This document shows positions 36,701 through 46,610 of a stretch of DNA of 64,000 nucleotides, piece after piece. The DNA comes from Flavivirga sp. 57AJ16 (GTDB lineage Bacteria; Bacteroidota; Bacteroidia; Flavobacteriales; Flavobacteriaceae). The stretch is from assembly GCF_028736925.1 (NCBI RefSeq), contig NZ_JAQZAT010000019.1, positions 34,769-98,768 of the forward strand, in the 5' to 3' direction. How positions within the stretch are numbered: position 1 is the stretch's first letter; every line of letters begins with the position of its first letter. The position numbers were made by a program, and so were the translations under genes. The notes under the pieces were generated by a model. That model saw only the letters and a list, made by a program, of their open reading frames with translations, ran no database searches and was not told the DNA's origin.

Positions 36701-37059
36701 GAGTTTTCTGTAGCACCTTCCCGAATAGCCATCATCCCCTCAAAACTCACATATCTTGTAATAAAGGCCCCCAGTAAAATAAAAATGAAGGCCAAGTGCA
36801 AAATAAACGTTGCCCACTTTTCCTTTTTATACAATTGGAACCTAAAAATATTACCTGTAAAGTTTATTACAAAAAACACCATAATGGTTTCAAACCACCA
36901 GGCATTATAAATTAAATTTCTGGTATAGGGTGTTGGCGATGTTTCCTGTCCTGCATCTAAAAATGTTCCTGTAGCCATAGCTGCTGCAAAAACAATAAAT
37001 AAAAAGGCAGTAAGACGTGTTGAGAAGAGAATATTAGCGAGCTTATTTTGCATAATCAA
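33796..37059 (-). CDS. fused ResB-CcsA cytochrome c biogenesis protein
   Basis: A 1087-residue System II cytochrome c synthase. The N-terminal part is ResB-like, with membrane helices near residues 15-35, 50-70 and 83-103 and a long periplasmic region. After a helix near residue 500 comes a second periplasmic stretch of about 280 residues, then the CcsA part with eight helices and the WWD haem-binding motif WGWDPKETWALIS near residue 1000. HSDAYESM-like WSDAYESMIYVAWSTM is also present. The fusion delivers haem across the membrane and attaches it to CxxCH apocytochromes, such as the cytochrome at 17912. This single-chain form is usual in Bacteroidota. Confidence 0.92.
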   Translation of the reverse strand: MIMQNKLANILFSTRLTAFLFIVFAAAMATGTFLDAGQETSPTPYTRNLIYNAWWFETIMVFFVINFTGNIFRFQLYKKEKWATFILHLAFIFILLGAFITRYVSFEGMMAIREGATENSFLSRDTYVIGQIVGDYKINGQLQQRYLESKVDFSGRLDNDFKIETDYNKQPVTIELEKFIVGAEEDIVPNEDGETYLKIVEAGGSGPHNHFLKVGQVQSIHNILFALNKPTDGAINITYNNDELTIQSPFEGEYMTMATRAQGKLVKDSLQPLVLRSRYVIGNMQMVFPKPVVKGVFDIVQKSKLLKNDADGAVFKITANGETKSVGMLGGQGINGNYKQIEVGGLDFALKYGAKVLDLPFSIKLNDFEAERYPGTEKGYSAFSSQVTVLDEKEGDFDYKIFMNNILDHRGYRFFQSSFDPDEKGTILSVNHDYWGTLMTYIGYFMLYFGMLAILFVKGSRFGDLKKQLNKVKAKKAKWFTVLVLCFGLNMFSQEHAVNDGHGHSKPTKAQIDSILAANITPKVHADEFGHLVIQDLSGRMMPVNTYASEMLRKLSKHDTYEGFDANQVFLSIQESPTLWYNVPIIYLKPKKADSIRKMIGVSKEDKYATLADFFTERGEYKLAPYLEEAYRAQVPNGFQKEFKEADQRVSLLYNTVEGMSLKIFPIPDDENNKWISTYDYRHGTNKIKDSLYGNFIKNGFSVYLYTLNQAKQTDNFSKASKLLAAFKKTQRKYGAEVMLSDDKVHTEILYNKYDIFKKLFSWYMYAGSLLFILLIVQIFKDKNKALNSSVTVFKFIILGLFLLHTAGLIVRWYISGHAPWSDAYESMIYVAWSTMLFGFITGISKKKEKLRKDEASGIISAIFGKRNTSNLTIAAAAFVTSMILMIAHWNWMDPAIANLQPVLNSYWLMIHVAVIVASYGPFTLGMILGVVSLLLMIFTTKENKEKMLLNIKELTIINEMALTVGLVMLTIGNFLGGMWANESWGRYWGWDPKETWALISIMVYAFVIHMRLVPGLRGRWFFNLMSIVAFASIMMTYFGVNFYLAGLHSYASGDQIVSMKFIAIACAIVAVLGFFAYRGYAKYYKK

Positions 37060-37235
37060 AACCCATTTTTTAGGTCGTGCAAATTTAAGGATTTATGTTT
37101 ATTATGTCGTGTTAAAATATTGAAAAATGAAGTTACTATATTGAGGTTTAACCTGATATTTTACAAGCTGAGACGCAAAGCAGTATTATTTAACGAATTA
37201 CGGTTAAATCGAAATTGAAGTTGAAGCTGAAACCG

Positions 37236-37325
37236 AAACTAAACACTGAATACTGAACACTGCCTACTGAACACCAAACACTGCCTACTGAACACTGAAC
37301 ACCGAATACTGCCCACTAAACACTA
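37236..37325. repeat. degenerate minisatellite of ACTGAAC-like units
   Basis: About ninety bases made of repeated variants of CACTGAATACTGAACACTGC, with units such as TACTGAACACC and CACTGCCTACTGAACAC. Preceding bases (TTGAAGTTGAAGCTGAAACC) are also of low complexity. It sits just after the truncated haemoglobin gene and could vary in length by slippage. Confidence 0.65.
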
Positions 37326-37724
37326 CCCCCTTCTCGCTTCAAATATCTTTAAATATAAAAACGTACTCATTTTTCTGGCGCGCCTTTTAGCATTTTCGGC
37401 ATAATCGCCTTCAAAAAGCTCATCTATGGTTTGAAACCAAAGATTTAGCCACAAACCAAAATGTGTTTCGGTGATACTATTATTATTTTTAGCATCTACT
37501 TTAATATGTGCCTCTAGAGGATTCCCCGTATACTTCTGTTCCAGTTTACGAGTCATAAAAAGACTTGATTCCCAAAAGGTAGTTAAACGCTCTAAATGGG
37601 CATCCCAATCTTTTATGGCATCGTTAAAAAATGGAGACAAGACCGGATCCTTTCTTATTTTATTATAAAATGACGATACTAATAAAAAAATATCGTCTCT
37701 GGATTTAATATCTTTTTTATTCAT
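37323..37724 (-). CDS. group III truncated haemoglobin
   Basis: A 133-residue globin of the 2-on-2 type. SFYNKIRKDPVLSPFF gives the B-helix Tyr and CD-region Phe; HLERLTTFWESSLF and the later HIKVD/THFGLWLNLWFQTIDELF supply the haem-pocket helices with the likely proximal His in THFGLW. Group III members bind O2 or NO and are linked to oxidative or nitrosative protection. A -7 box only 5 bases from the ATG suggests a leaderless mRNA. Confidence 0.88.
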   Translation of the reverse strand: MNKKDIKSRDDIFLLVSSFYNKIRKDPVLSPFFNDAIKDWDAHLERLTTFWESSLFMTRKLEQKYTGNPLEAHIKVDAKNNNSITETHFGLWLNLWFQTIDELFEGDYAENAKRRARKMSTFLYLKIFEARRG

Positions 37725-37729
37725 GGTCT

Positions 37730-37765
37730 CAAAGTTAAACTATTTAATTCTCGCATAGATGCAAA
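37730..37765 (-). promoter_or_regulatory. promoter of the truncated haemoglobin gene
   Basis: On the minus strand, TAACTTTG (37730-37737) is a perfect -7 box, and TTTG (37762-37765) lies 24 bases upstream. With the usual 6-7 base gap, transcription would begin at the A of the start codon. Confidence 0.4.
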
Positions 37766-37912
37766 GGCGCTCAGCTTTGAAGGTGAAAAAATGAGTATCA
37801 AAAAAATAATAAAATACTGATTTACAATTATTTAAATTAAATTAATTCAAATAAAAGTGAGCACAAAGTGTGCTTTTTTTTATCTAAATTTAAATACCAA
37901 AAACTGCATTTT

Positions 37913-38040
37913 ATGGCACGTACAAAATTAATTTTGGACACTAGAAAATCATCTCAAAGCAAAAATACTCGTTTGTACTCTATTGTATTTCATATAAAAC
38001 CTAGATTAATTAGACTTCCATTTTATACCTCAATTTCTGG
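37913..38040 (+). pseudogene. N-terminal fragment of a tyrosine recombinase
   Basis: MARTKLILDTRKSSQSKNTR followed by SIVFHIKPRLIRLPFYTSIS is the arm-DNA-binding N-terminus typical of Bacteroidota site-specific integrases. It breaks off at about 38035, where sequence of an IS3-like element on the other strand begins. The core-binding and catalytic domains are absent. A small AGCACA-AAG-TGTGCT hairpin with a T-run sits upstream at 37860-37882. Confidence 0.6.
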
Positions 38041-38474
38041 TTTGCTTGCTTTAAGTTTTTCTGCTATTTGTGCAGAGCCATAATGCTGGTTACTCAGGTC
38101 AAATTCCCTTCTTATCAAATCTGTAAACAGGCTTATGTTCCAATGCGCACTTTGATAGGCCAACCGTGTACTTCCTGAAAAAACTGCTCCTACTTATTTT
38201 AAAAACCTTACACATCCTATAAATCGGATATAAATGTTTATAGCTGGCTATAAATCCATAGATTTCCCATCGCTTTTAGAGAGAAGATGTGTAAGGTTTT
38301 TTTTATATTTCAAGTTCCCTTTCGAGCTTTACGTAGTCTTTTTAGATTCTAAAGTATATTATGATATTATTATTCGCTTATATGATGATATGATGAGGTT
38401 ATCTTAGCTGCTTTACGCTGTTTGTAAATCCTCTGGACTTCTATACCCAGTTCATCTGCTAACTCTATTATGTT
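38029..38474 (-). mobile_element. decayed IS3-like insertion sequence
   Basis: On the minus strand, 38406-38474 encodes NIIELADELGIEVQRIYKQR, resembling the helix-turn-helix of IS3 OrfA. Further along, 38029-38160 encodes a stretch with LFTDLIRREFDLSNQHYGSA then QIAEKLKASKPEIE, resembling the start of OrfB. The order and strand fit an IS3 element, but the DDE catalytic part and clear ends are gone. It appears to have cut the recombinase fragment on its left. Confidence 0.45.
38201..38301. repeat. 101-bp hairpin element with 16-bp perfect arms
   Basis: AAAAACCTTACACATC (38201-38216) is exactly inverted at 38286-38301. A second stem, TTTATAG-CTGG-CTATAAA, lies in the middle. It falls between the two IS3-like remnants. 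It could be a miniature element or a structured RNA; a T-run at the right end would also make it a terminator on the plus strand. Confidence 0.5.
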
Positions 38475-38532
38475 ATCTTACTGGTAACTTAACCAATATA
38501 CAATTTCATATTCTTAAAGAATAGAGTAAAAC

Positions 38533-41410
38533 TTACTCTGGTTTAGGCTTAAAAATTATTTCATAAGACCTATTGTCTTCTAATAAAGTTTTTGCCATTT
38601 TTTGTACATCGTTCAATGTTATGTTATTTATAATATTTTCAAAGTTTTCCGGGCTATCCATATTAAAGCCCTCAAGTTCCTTATTCATCATAGCGTTCAT
38701 ATAAAAAACCATTACTGTTTTTAGACACCTCTCTGTCTTTTAACATAGACTGTAAAACTTTATCTAAATCTTCTGCCTTTATATTTCCATTTTTAATTTT
38801 ATCAATTTCAGCATAAACAATATCAATTAATTGTTCTACCATTTCAGGATTTGAATCAAATTTTACAGATATCCCTGCTTTGGATATAGGCTTTTTTACA
38901 GACCAAGCTGAAGATCTTGCAACGTAAGTACCTCCAGATTCTTCCCGTAATGATTCTGTACATCTCAACTGTAAAATTTTTCCAAGAACACTTATAACAT
39001 GCTCTTCTTTTATTGTGAATGACATATCCTTTTCTATTGAAATGTTTACACTACTTTTTGGATTTTCCATTGACAAATAAATATCTCTATCTATTCTATC
39101 ACTTACCCAATTAGAAGCAAGCGGTTTCCATACTTCTTTCTCTTTAATTGTGGGAATACTTGCCACATATTTTTCAAGTAAAGGTTTTAACATTTCACCT
39201 GTAATATCTCCAGCAATAAAAACTTTAAAATCTGCTACATTCTTGAATCTTTCTGTATAGATCTTTTTCATTTTATCAGCACTAATGGTCGCTATTAACT
39301 CTTTCGACAATAATTGGTTTAATGGATTATTTTTCCCATAAATAGCCACCATTAGACTATCACTAATTATCCCTTGAAGCGTTTGACTGGCATAAGCTTT
39401 TTGATTTTCTAGATTTTGTTTAATATGAAATAACATCGCCTCATCAAACCTTGGTTTAGTAAATGTTAGATTAAAAAGTTGTAATAATGTTTCAATATCA
39501 TTAGCACTACTTCTACCCATAATACTTTCTTCAATTTCACCTATATTGGTATTTAAGCTTACTTGCTTACCTGTTAGTTGTTTTTGCAATTCTATTTGAG
39601 AAAAATTACCAAGTCCAGACATTTGCGCAAACATTGGCACCAATGAAGCATTAAAATATTCATCCTCTTTAAGTAAAGATTTGCCTCCATCACTAACCGC
39701 TGATAGATAAACTATATTTTTTTGTTTGTTAATAAATCTATGATTTACTTCTACTCCATTACTCAATTTATAAGTTGTATAATCTAATTCCGTATTTTCT
39801 TTTTCATTATCTATTTTACCAAGAACAAGCGTTGTAGCATCCAATAATACGCCCTCTACTACTTGCTCTTCATAAGGCTGTAATGTATTATCACTTTCTA
39901 TTTTACTTATAATTGTTGCTGCAGCATCTTTTGACAGGTTGTCCTCACCTTCTACACCAACAACCACAACACTTCTATTTATATCTGTATATAGCTCTTT
40001 TAATTTTTGAGTTAATTTTTCTGAATTTATTTCGTTAAAAATTGCCTTTGAAGCCTCAAACTCTGCATAAGGATCATTCATAGGTTCCCCATTCAAATAG
40101 TTGTCCAGAATCTGGCTTTGAATATAGCTATGCGGCCTATCATTTAAACGTTCTAAATTGTTCTTATAGTCGCTTGTATATTTAGTAATCATTCTTTCAA
40201 CTTCAGAATTTTTAAAACCAAATTTTAAAGCTCTATTCAATTCTGTCATAGCTACCGTAAAAGCTTCATGCTGTTTATTAGGTTTCGGTGAAATTTGTAT
40301 GCTGAATGAATTGTGTAATCTAGCTAACGAACCATAACTTATTCCCATCCTTAAGAAATCGCTTTCTGGATCTTGACCTAATTCTTGCAGACGTAAATTT
40401 ATAATGTCTGTAATGAATTTGTTGCACCAAAACGCTTCAAGTCTTTGAGAAGCAGTAGCATTAACATCCTTATCATGTCGAATTGAAAACATAATATTAG
40501 ATGTAGCAACTTCCTTATCCATGGCCATTACATAATCCAAATCAGTATTGTTTGGTATTTTAATAAAATCGCGCTTTATGGGATTTTTGACCATTGGTAT
40601 TGAAGAAAATTTTTCTTTGACCCTAACCTCCATTTCTTCAACATCTATATCACCAATAACTACTATAGCCTGTAAATCTGAACGATACCAATTTTTATAA
40701 AACTTCCTTAATGCATCATACTCAAAATTTTCAATAATATCCATTTTACCAATTGGTGAGCGTTTGGCATATTTGGATTTACCATAGTAAACATCTTGAG
40801 TTTTTTCAGCAATCCTTGACCTACCACTTTGTGTGGTTCTCCATTCTTCTTTTACAACACCTCGTTCAGCGTCTATTTCTTCACCTGTCAATAATAACGC
40901 ATCTGCCCAGTCGTGAAGAATCTGCAACCCATCTTCTATTAACTCTGGTGTGGTTGAAAGATTATTAACATTATAAACAGTTTCATCGTAACTTGTATAT
41001 GCATTAATATCCCTTCCAAAAACCAATCCATTTTCTTCCATTTTATTCATAAAAGATTTACCAGGAAATGTTTCTGTTCCGTTAAAGGCCAAATGTTCTA
41101 AAAAATGGGCAAAGCCTTGTTCCTCATCAGTTTCTACTGTAGACCCTACATTTTGTATAATGTAATAACTTGCTTTATCTTTCAATACTTTGGTACTATG
41201 TAGATAGTATGTTAACCCATTTGGCAACACCCCTTTTTTTATAGTTTTATCTGCTGGTATATCAGAAATCGCAACTGTAGTATTTTTAGATTCATTTTCT
41301 ACCTTTGGCCTTTCTACCGTATTGTTTTCTCGAGTCGATTTACAATTAAAAAATAGAAAATAGATTACTACAACAGGTAAAACCTGTAGGGCTTTGATTT
41401 TTATATTCAT
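38533..41410 (-). CDS. M16 family zinc metallopeptidase, C-terminus frameshifted
   Basis: An insulinase-like protease with the inverted zinc motif HFLEH at residues 102-106 and the distant Glu in the EEIDAERGVVKEEW stretch; two M16 halves are present. The N-terminus is a hydrophobic signal ending in Cys 23, so a periplasmic or outer-membrane lipoprotein is likely. The annotated frame ends after 909 residues at 38681, but the next frame continues with LEGFNMDSPENFENIINNI and ends IIFKPKPE at 38533, the normal M16 tail. The frame change lies at the A6 run 38703-38708; with five A the protein would be 958 residues. It is last in the SusCD operon, so it probably degrades the imported peptide. Confidence 0.85.
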
Positions 41411-41447
41411 AATATTTTACTTAAATAATAATTTTGGGAGTGCTTGC

Positions 41448-42842
41448 CTAACGTGGGCTTTGTTCTATCTCTGGATTTTGTTGAATTAATTTTCTGGCAA
41501 TAGGGACAATCCATCTGTTACTATTTGCCTCTAATGTATAAGTTGTGCCGTCTATTACTTTAACAACATCAATATCCGCTTCATCAAAAGTATTGTATCG
41601 TTTTAAATCAAACAACCTTAAACCAGTCCCTGCTAATTCCCTAAAACGTTCTTCTTTAACTAATGTTAAAGCACTGGTTCTATCTGCAAACTCAATCGTT
41701 GGTGTGTAATCTGTAGTAGATATTCTGTTTTCTCTTATAGTATTTAAATCGTCATTTACTAAAGATAAATCTCCAACACGGGCGTTACATTCGGCCCTAA
41801 TGAGATACATTTCAGGTACTGTTGGACTAAGAGTCGATTTAGTTCTATTTCTATCAAAAGCGTATTCATTGCTAAAAAAATCGAGTATAAATTTGTGACT
41901 TAATCTTAAATCAGATGGTTCGTATGCTGCTATCAAGTCATTGCTTGCAAATAATGTAATACTAAACGGAGAGCGTGCTGGTCGCTCTTTTATCATCAAC
42001 ACCTCCTCATTATCAAAATTATCAGGCAGAAAAAATATATCATTATAATTATATAATGCATCATACAACTGCAAACTGTTATCCGCTGCCTCTAAAGCCC
42101 CATCATAATCTCCCATAGCTAAGTTAACTTTAGCTAAAACGGCGTAGGCACTTGCCATAGATGGTCTTATTCTAATAAAAGTTTGCGGTGCATCTGGAAG
42201 AGCTCCCGATGCTATTGCTTCATTTATATCTTGTAAAATTAATGTATAAACCCCCTGTACGCTAGAACGCTCAAGACTTCCTGAAGGTTCTTTAGTAAGC
42301 CTTATAGGAACCCCTAAATCGTTGGAAGCAGTAGTAGGATTGTATTGTTTTGAATACAGGTTTATTAAACTAAAATAGGCTAGTGCCCTATGAACTTTGG
42401 CTTCTGACCTCAATGTATTTCTTAAACCATCATCACCTATTATTTCTGGATTATCCATGGCCTCTAATACAGTATTAGCTACCAATATTTGATTATATAA
42501 TACTCCCCAATCACTATCATCTTCTAATGGATTACAGAAATCCGTTTCCCATGTTATTGCATTTCTATAACGGGTTTCTCCGCTAAATGAAATATAATTA
42601 GCCAACTGTCCATCCGGCACTTTAACTTCATCAGACATAAAAAAGTCAATTTCATACATTGGAGCCCTACCCTTAGAAAAACGTCCATCGACATTAGAGC
42701 GTTCATCCATTAATAATCTAAATTCTTCAACAGTTGAAGGAATCGTTTGGCGATATGGTGTTATATCTAGCAATTCATCTGTATTACAACTTGTTAATAC
42801 AACAACCATAATACCTATTATAAATAATATATTTTTTTTCAT
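41448..42842 (-). CDS. SusD/RagB-type outer-membrane lipoprotein
   Basis: A 464-residue surface lipoprotein with signal MKKNILFIIGIMVVVLTSC. It has the helical SusD fold marks: ALAYFSLINLYSKQYNP, TFIRIRPSMASAYAVLAKVN with tetratricopeptide-like helices, and a C-terminal LVKEERFRELAGTGLRLFDL. SusD proteins form the lid that captures substrate over the SusC barrel. It follows susC by 11 bases. Sequence alone does not tell the ligand; the downstream peptidase suggests peptides. Confidence 0.92.
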   Translation of the reverse strand: MKKNILFIIGIMVVVLTSCNTDELLDITPYRQTIPSTVEEFRLLMDERSNVDGRFSKGRAPMYEIDFFMSDEVKVPDGQLANYISFSGETRYRNAITWETDFCNPLEDDSDWGVLYNQILVANTVLEAMDNPEIIGDDGLRNTLRSEAKVHRALAYFSLINLYSKQYNPTTASNDLGVPIRLTKEPSGSLERSSVQGVYTLILQDINEAIASGALPDAPQTFIRIRPSMASAYAVLAKVNLAMGDYDGALEAADNSLQLYDALYNYNDIFFLPDNFDNEEVLMIKERPARSPFSITLFASNDLIAAYEPSDLRLSHKFILDFFSNEYAFDRNRTKSTLSPTVPEMYLIRAECNARVGDLSLVNDDLNTIRENRISTTDYTPTIEFADRTSALTLVKEERFRELAGTGLRLFDLKRYNTFDEADIDVVKVIDGTTYTLEANSNRWIVPIARKLIQQNPEIEQSPR

Positions 42843-42853
42843 TTTAATACGGT

Positions 42854-45800
42854 TTAAAAAGTTACTCTGAAATTAAGTGAATACAAAGCTCTATTTTTCG
42901 GAGCATAAGAATTGTTTCCAAAATAGGGATCGATTCCTTCTTCATTTGCTGTCCAAATCACTCCAAGATTTTGTGCATTAACTCCAATTAAGAAACTATT
43001 AAAAAAAGTTTTGTTTAATACTTCGGGAGAAAATTCATAGTTTAAACTAACATTATTAAGACGAATGTTATCTGCTTTTTCAACTAGTATATTACTAAAA
43101 TTGTAATATGTAGCATAATAGCTTCCAAATCCGCCTACATTACTATATGCAGGTACATCCGTAAAATTTTCATCTCCTGGTTCTAACCAACGATTTTCAA
43201 AATCTGGGTGTGGTGCCCTACCGTTAAGTGAAGAAAAAGAGCCATAGTCAACAGAAGATTTTCTAAAAACATGCCCAAATTCGTATGACAATAATGCTGT
43301 TAAAGAAAAGTTCTTGTAGCGGAACGTATTTTTAAAACTTCCATAATATTTGGGATCCCTTTGCCCTGAATATTGTAAATCTTCCACATCACTAATCTCT
43401 ATATTATGAGGCACTATATTGTTTTCTGAATCATAAACTTGTGGAGCACCTACATCGCTCAATCCTGCCCAACGATAAGAGTATATACCTGATAATGGGT
43501 CCCCTTCTCTAAGATCTCCAAAAATACGCCTAATAACATCGTCGGGACCATCGTATCTTTTTACAATGTTTTTATTATGACTAAACTGCAATGACGTTTG
43601 CCATTGGAAATTATCATTGGCTATTACATTGTAGTTCAACATAGCATCAAAGCCTCTGTTTAGTACTGCTCCAAAGTTTCTTGTTTGGCTAGTATATCCA
43701 TAAGTAGGATTAATAGGGGCAGTAGTCAACAAATCATCAGTAAATTTCTCATACCATTCAAATGAACCTGATAATCGATATTTAAATAGAGAAAAATCCA
43801 ATCCTAAATTTGTAGTCGTAGTTTCTTCCCAACGTAATTCTTCGTTTTCCAGATTACTGATAGTAGCATAGGGATTAGACGTATTGAAATCTTGAGCTAT
43901 AAAAAACGTTAAAAACGGGTTTACACCTTTATTTATACGCCCTCCTGTTCCCCGGGTTACTCTTAAATCTAACTGGTTAAGAAAATCACTTTTAATAAAT
44001 TCTTCGTTAGCTATTTGCCACTTAGCCCCTAAAGACCATAGTGCTTTATTCCTATACTTTTTAGAGGATCCAAACAAATTAGAATCATCTAAACGCCAGC
44101 TACCGGTTAATACATATTTATTTTTATAAGTGTAACTCCCATTAGTATAGTAAGACAAGAATCTATCTTTAAATTTATCAATATTATCTCCAAAATAACC
44201 TAATCGGGTTTCATACCCATAATAGTGCAAATAGTTGTTGGTAACATCAACAGGAAAGCTTGTTAACAGTTCTTTATTATAGCCATATAGACGAGCATAC
44301 GTATTAAGTTCTGCATTGCTTTCCCTATAATCCAACCCTGCTAATGCTGTTATGTAATGATCTTGATTTTTGCCAATAAAACCAGCATAATTTAATTGCG
44401 ATCTAGCCCCACTAGAGGTTTGCGTTGACCTGTACCTATCAAGAAAACTGCCTTGTGGTATACCAAATCCATCATACTGTTGACTAACATCTAATATGGA
44501 TGGAGTAAAAAAATCATTGTCATGGTCAACAAAAATTCCCGAATCGATATAAGCAGATCTAACAAAGTATGAATACTCATTTAAAAGATTTTCATTTTCA
44601 TTCTGGCCATACTGATAGTTATAACTAATATTTAGCTTTAACCCTTTTAAAACATCTATAGCTATTTGCGCATTAATGTCAAGATTAGTTGCTTTAGATT
44701 GGTCATCCTTAAGATCAAATTCCTGCTTTACATTGTAATTTAAATCATAAGGAAAATATCCCGTGGCTTCGTATTCTGCAATTGTAGTTGGATGTATAAA
44801 CGGCATATTTACATAACTACCATCATTGTTAAGAATTTTTTGATATGCCGCTAAACCTACAACATCACCAAGAACACCATTATTTAAAGTTTTTTCTTGT
44901 GAATAGTTAATTCTACTGGAAAATGTAACCCCTTTTAATATCTTAGATGAAACATTGATATTCCCCATCATCCGCTTTGTTTCCTCTCCAATTTTATTAG
45001 TTTTTTCGTTATCATAGTTAAAAGATGCATAATATGAGTATTCATCTTTTGCGTGGTCTATGGAGAAAGTGGCACGTTGTTTAATATAGGTACGGAGAAA
45101 CAAATCATTAAATTCATCCATTGGATTATTTTGTCTCAATTCGCTAAAAATGGCATCTGCCTCTGCTTGGGTAATAATTCCATTTGCTAAATCAAAATAA
45201 GTTTGTTTTCCGATTGAATTAGCAGATGCTTGGAAAAATTGAGATGGCATACTAACATATCCATTTTCTGCATTTATTCTATCTGCTTCCAAAGCTGCAT
45301 CAATTGAGTAGATATTACTATACTCTGGTTTTTGTTGCATAGAAAGTGACGTTGTAAAATTAACATTTGGCTTGTCAGTTCTTTTACCTTTCTTTGTAGT
45401 TATAACAATAACCCCATTTGCAGCTTTTGCTCCCCAAATTGAAGAGGCGGCTGCATCTTTAAGTACTGTTATATCCTCAATATCTTCTGGATTTATTTTT
45501 TTTAAAATATTAAAAATACTATTACCTCCTAAAGAAGTTTCTCCTATAACTTCGTAACCATCTACAACAATCAATGGATTATCTCTATTTGACGGTTCGG
45601 TTTGGAGAGATGATCGACCTCTAACAATAACCGTTCCTCCTACTTGACGGTCATATCGCACACCTGGTATTTGATTCGCTATAATATCCAATACATTATC
45701 TGCTGTACGTTGTTCCGTAAGTTTTTTTAATTTTGGCGTTACATACGAGCCTGTAGCATGCCCTTCTAATACTTTTTCAAAACCAGTTGAATGAATTACA

Positions 45801-46441
45801 ACCTCAGCCAATTGATTAGTATCGGGCAATAAGGTTACATTTATTTCTTTTTGCCCTGTATAAATGATTCTCTGTGTAACATACCCAATATATGAAAATA
45901 TAATAGTATCTCCAATGTTAACTATACCAGTTAAATAATACGACCCATCGAAATTCGTATAAGTTCCCGATCTAATAAACCTTTCGCTTTTATCATCAGT
46001 CACAGCAATATTAACACCATATAGAACTTCACCATCCACTTCTTTAACAACTCCTCTCAATTCTGTTTGTTGGTCTTTATTTTTTGGTGTAATAATTATT
46101 GTGCTTTTTTTATACTTAAAGTTGAAATGTTTAGTAGATATAACTTTATTTAAAAGGTCTTCAGCAAGAATAACTCCTTTTTTAAGTTTTACTTTTTTGT
46201 AATTCTTAAACATTTCTGAGGGGTAAATAAATCTATAATCTGTTTGCTCTTTTATTAGACCAAACACTTCATCGACTGTAATTACCCTATCGGAATCTAC
46301 CATTATTTCCTCATTTTGGGAAAAAACATTATCTGGGGTTAAACTAAACGAAGCGATACAAAAAAGAAATATAAATAATCTCATAATAGTTAGTGCTACC
46401 CTTTCACCAAAAAAGAGAAATGGTTTATTAATTTTTTTCAT
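42854..46441 (-). CDS. SusC/RagA TonB-dependent transporter with STN domain
   Basis: A 1195-residue outer-membrane transporter. After a signal peptide ending near NVFSQ come a secretin/TonB short N-terminal (STN) domain (about residues 45-115), a carboxypeptidase-like domain (about 127-210), the plug with DNPLIVVDGYE and DITVLKDAAASSIWGAKAAN, and a long beta-barrel ending in Phe. The STN domain contacts FecR, so the transporter can signal substrate binding to the sigma factor, as in FecA. It takes up large oligomers together with the SusD partner encoded next. Confidence 0.95.
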   Translation of the reverse strand: MKKINKPFLFFGERVALTIMRLFIFLFCIASFSLTPDNVFSQNEEIMVDSDRVITVDEVFGLIKEQTDYRFIYPSEMFKNYKKVKLKKGVILAEDLLNKVISTKHFNFKYKKSTIIITPKNKDQQTELRGVVKEVDGEVLYGVNIAVTDDKSERFIRSGTYTNFDGSYYLTGIVNIGDTIIFSYIGYVTQRIIYTGQKEINVTLLPDTNQLAEVVIHSTGFEKVLEGHATGSYVTPKLKKLTEQRTADNVLDIIANQIPGVRYDRQVGGTVIVRGRSSLQTEPSNRDNPLIVVDGYEVIGETSLGGNSIFNILKKINPEDIEDITVLKDAAASSIWGAKAANGVIVITTKKGKRTDKPNVNFTTSLSMQQKPEYSNIYSIDAALEADRINAENGYVSMPSQFFQASANSIGKQTYFDLANGIITQAEADAIFSELRQNNPMDEFNDLFLRTYIKQRATFSIDHAKDEYSYYASFNYDNEKTNKIGEETKRMMGNINVSSKILKGVTFSSRINYSQEKTLNNGVLGDVVGLAAYQKILNNDGSYVNMPFIHPTTIAEYEATGYFPYDLNYNVKQEFDLKDDQSKATNLDINAQIAIDVLKGLKLNISYNYQYGQNENENLLNEYSYFVRSAYIDSGIFVDHDNDFFTPSILDVSQQYDGFGIPQGSFLDRYRSTQTSSGARSQLNYAGFIGKNQDHYITALAGLDYRESNAELNTYARLYGYNKELLTSFPVDVTNNYLHYYGYETRLGYFGDNIDKFKDRFLSYYTNGSYTYKNKYVLTGSWRLDDSNLFGSSKKYRNKALWSLGAKWQIANEEFIKSDFLNQLDLRVTRGTGGRINKGVNPFLTFFIAQDFNTSNPYATISNLENEELRWEETTTTNLGLDFSLFKYRLSGSFEWYEKFTDDLLTTAPINPTYGYTSQTRNFGAVLNRGFDAMLNYNVIANDNFQWQTSLQFSHNKNIVKRYDGPDDVIRRIFGDLREGDPLSGIYSYRWAGLSDVGAPQVYDSENNIVPHNIEISDVEDLQYSGQRDPKYYGSFKNTFRYKNFSLTALLSYEFGHVFRKSSVDYGSFSSLNGRAPHPDFENRWLEPGDENFTDVPAYSNVGGFGSYYATYYNFSNILVEKADNIRLNNVSLNYEFSPEVLNKTFFNSFLIGVNAQNLGVIWTANEEGIDPYFGNNSYAPKNRALYSLNFRVTF

Positions 46442-46610
46442 AAATTTGAAGGTTTTAATTAGTTATACATATGGCTAGTTATTTACAAAAGGGGTGAAGA
46501 TTCATACGGCTAAACATGTTTTCTTTTGCCCCTTATTTTTAAATCATTTGAAGTTTTATCTTTTCAATTTATTCTTGGCTTTTAGCTTTTCATTTTATTT
46601 TTAAAATGTA

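Noticed and set aside
38201..38301. Integron attC site
   Set aside because: Size and paired arms are suggestive, but no integron integrase or cassette neighbours are visible and the core-site sequence is not evident.
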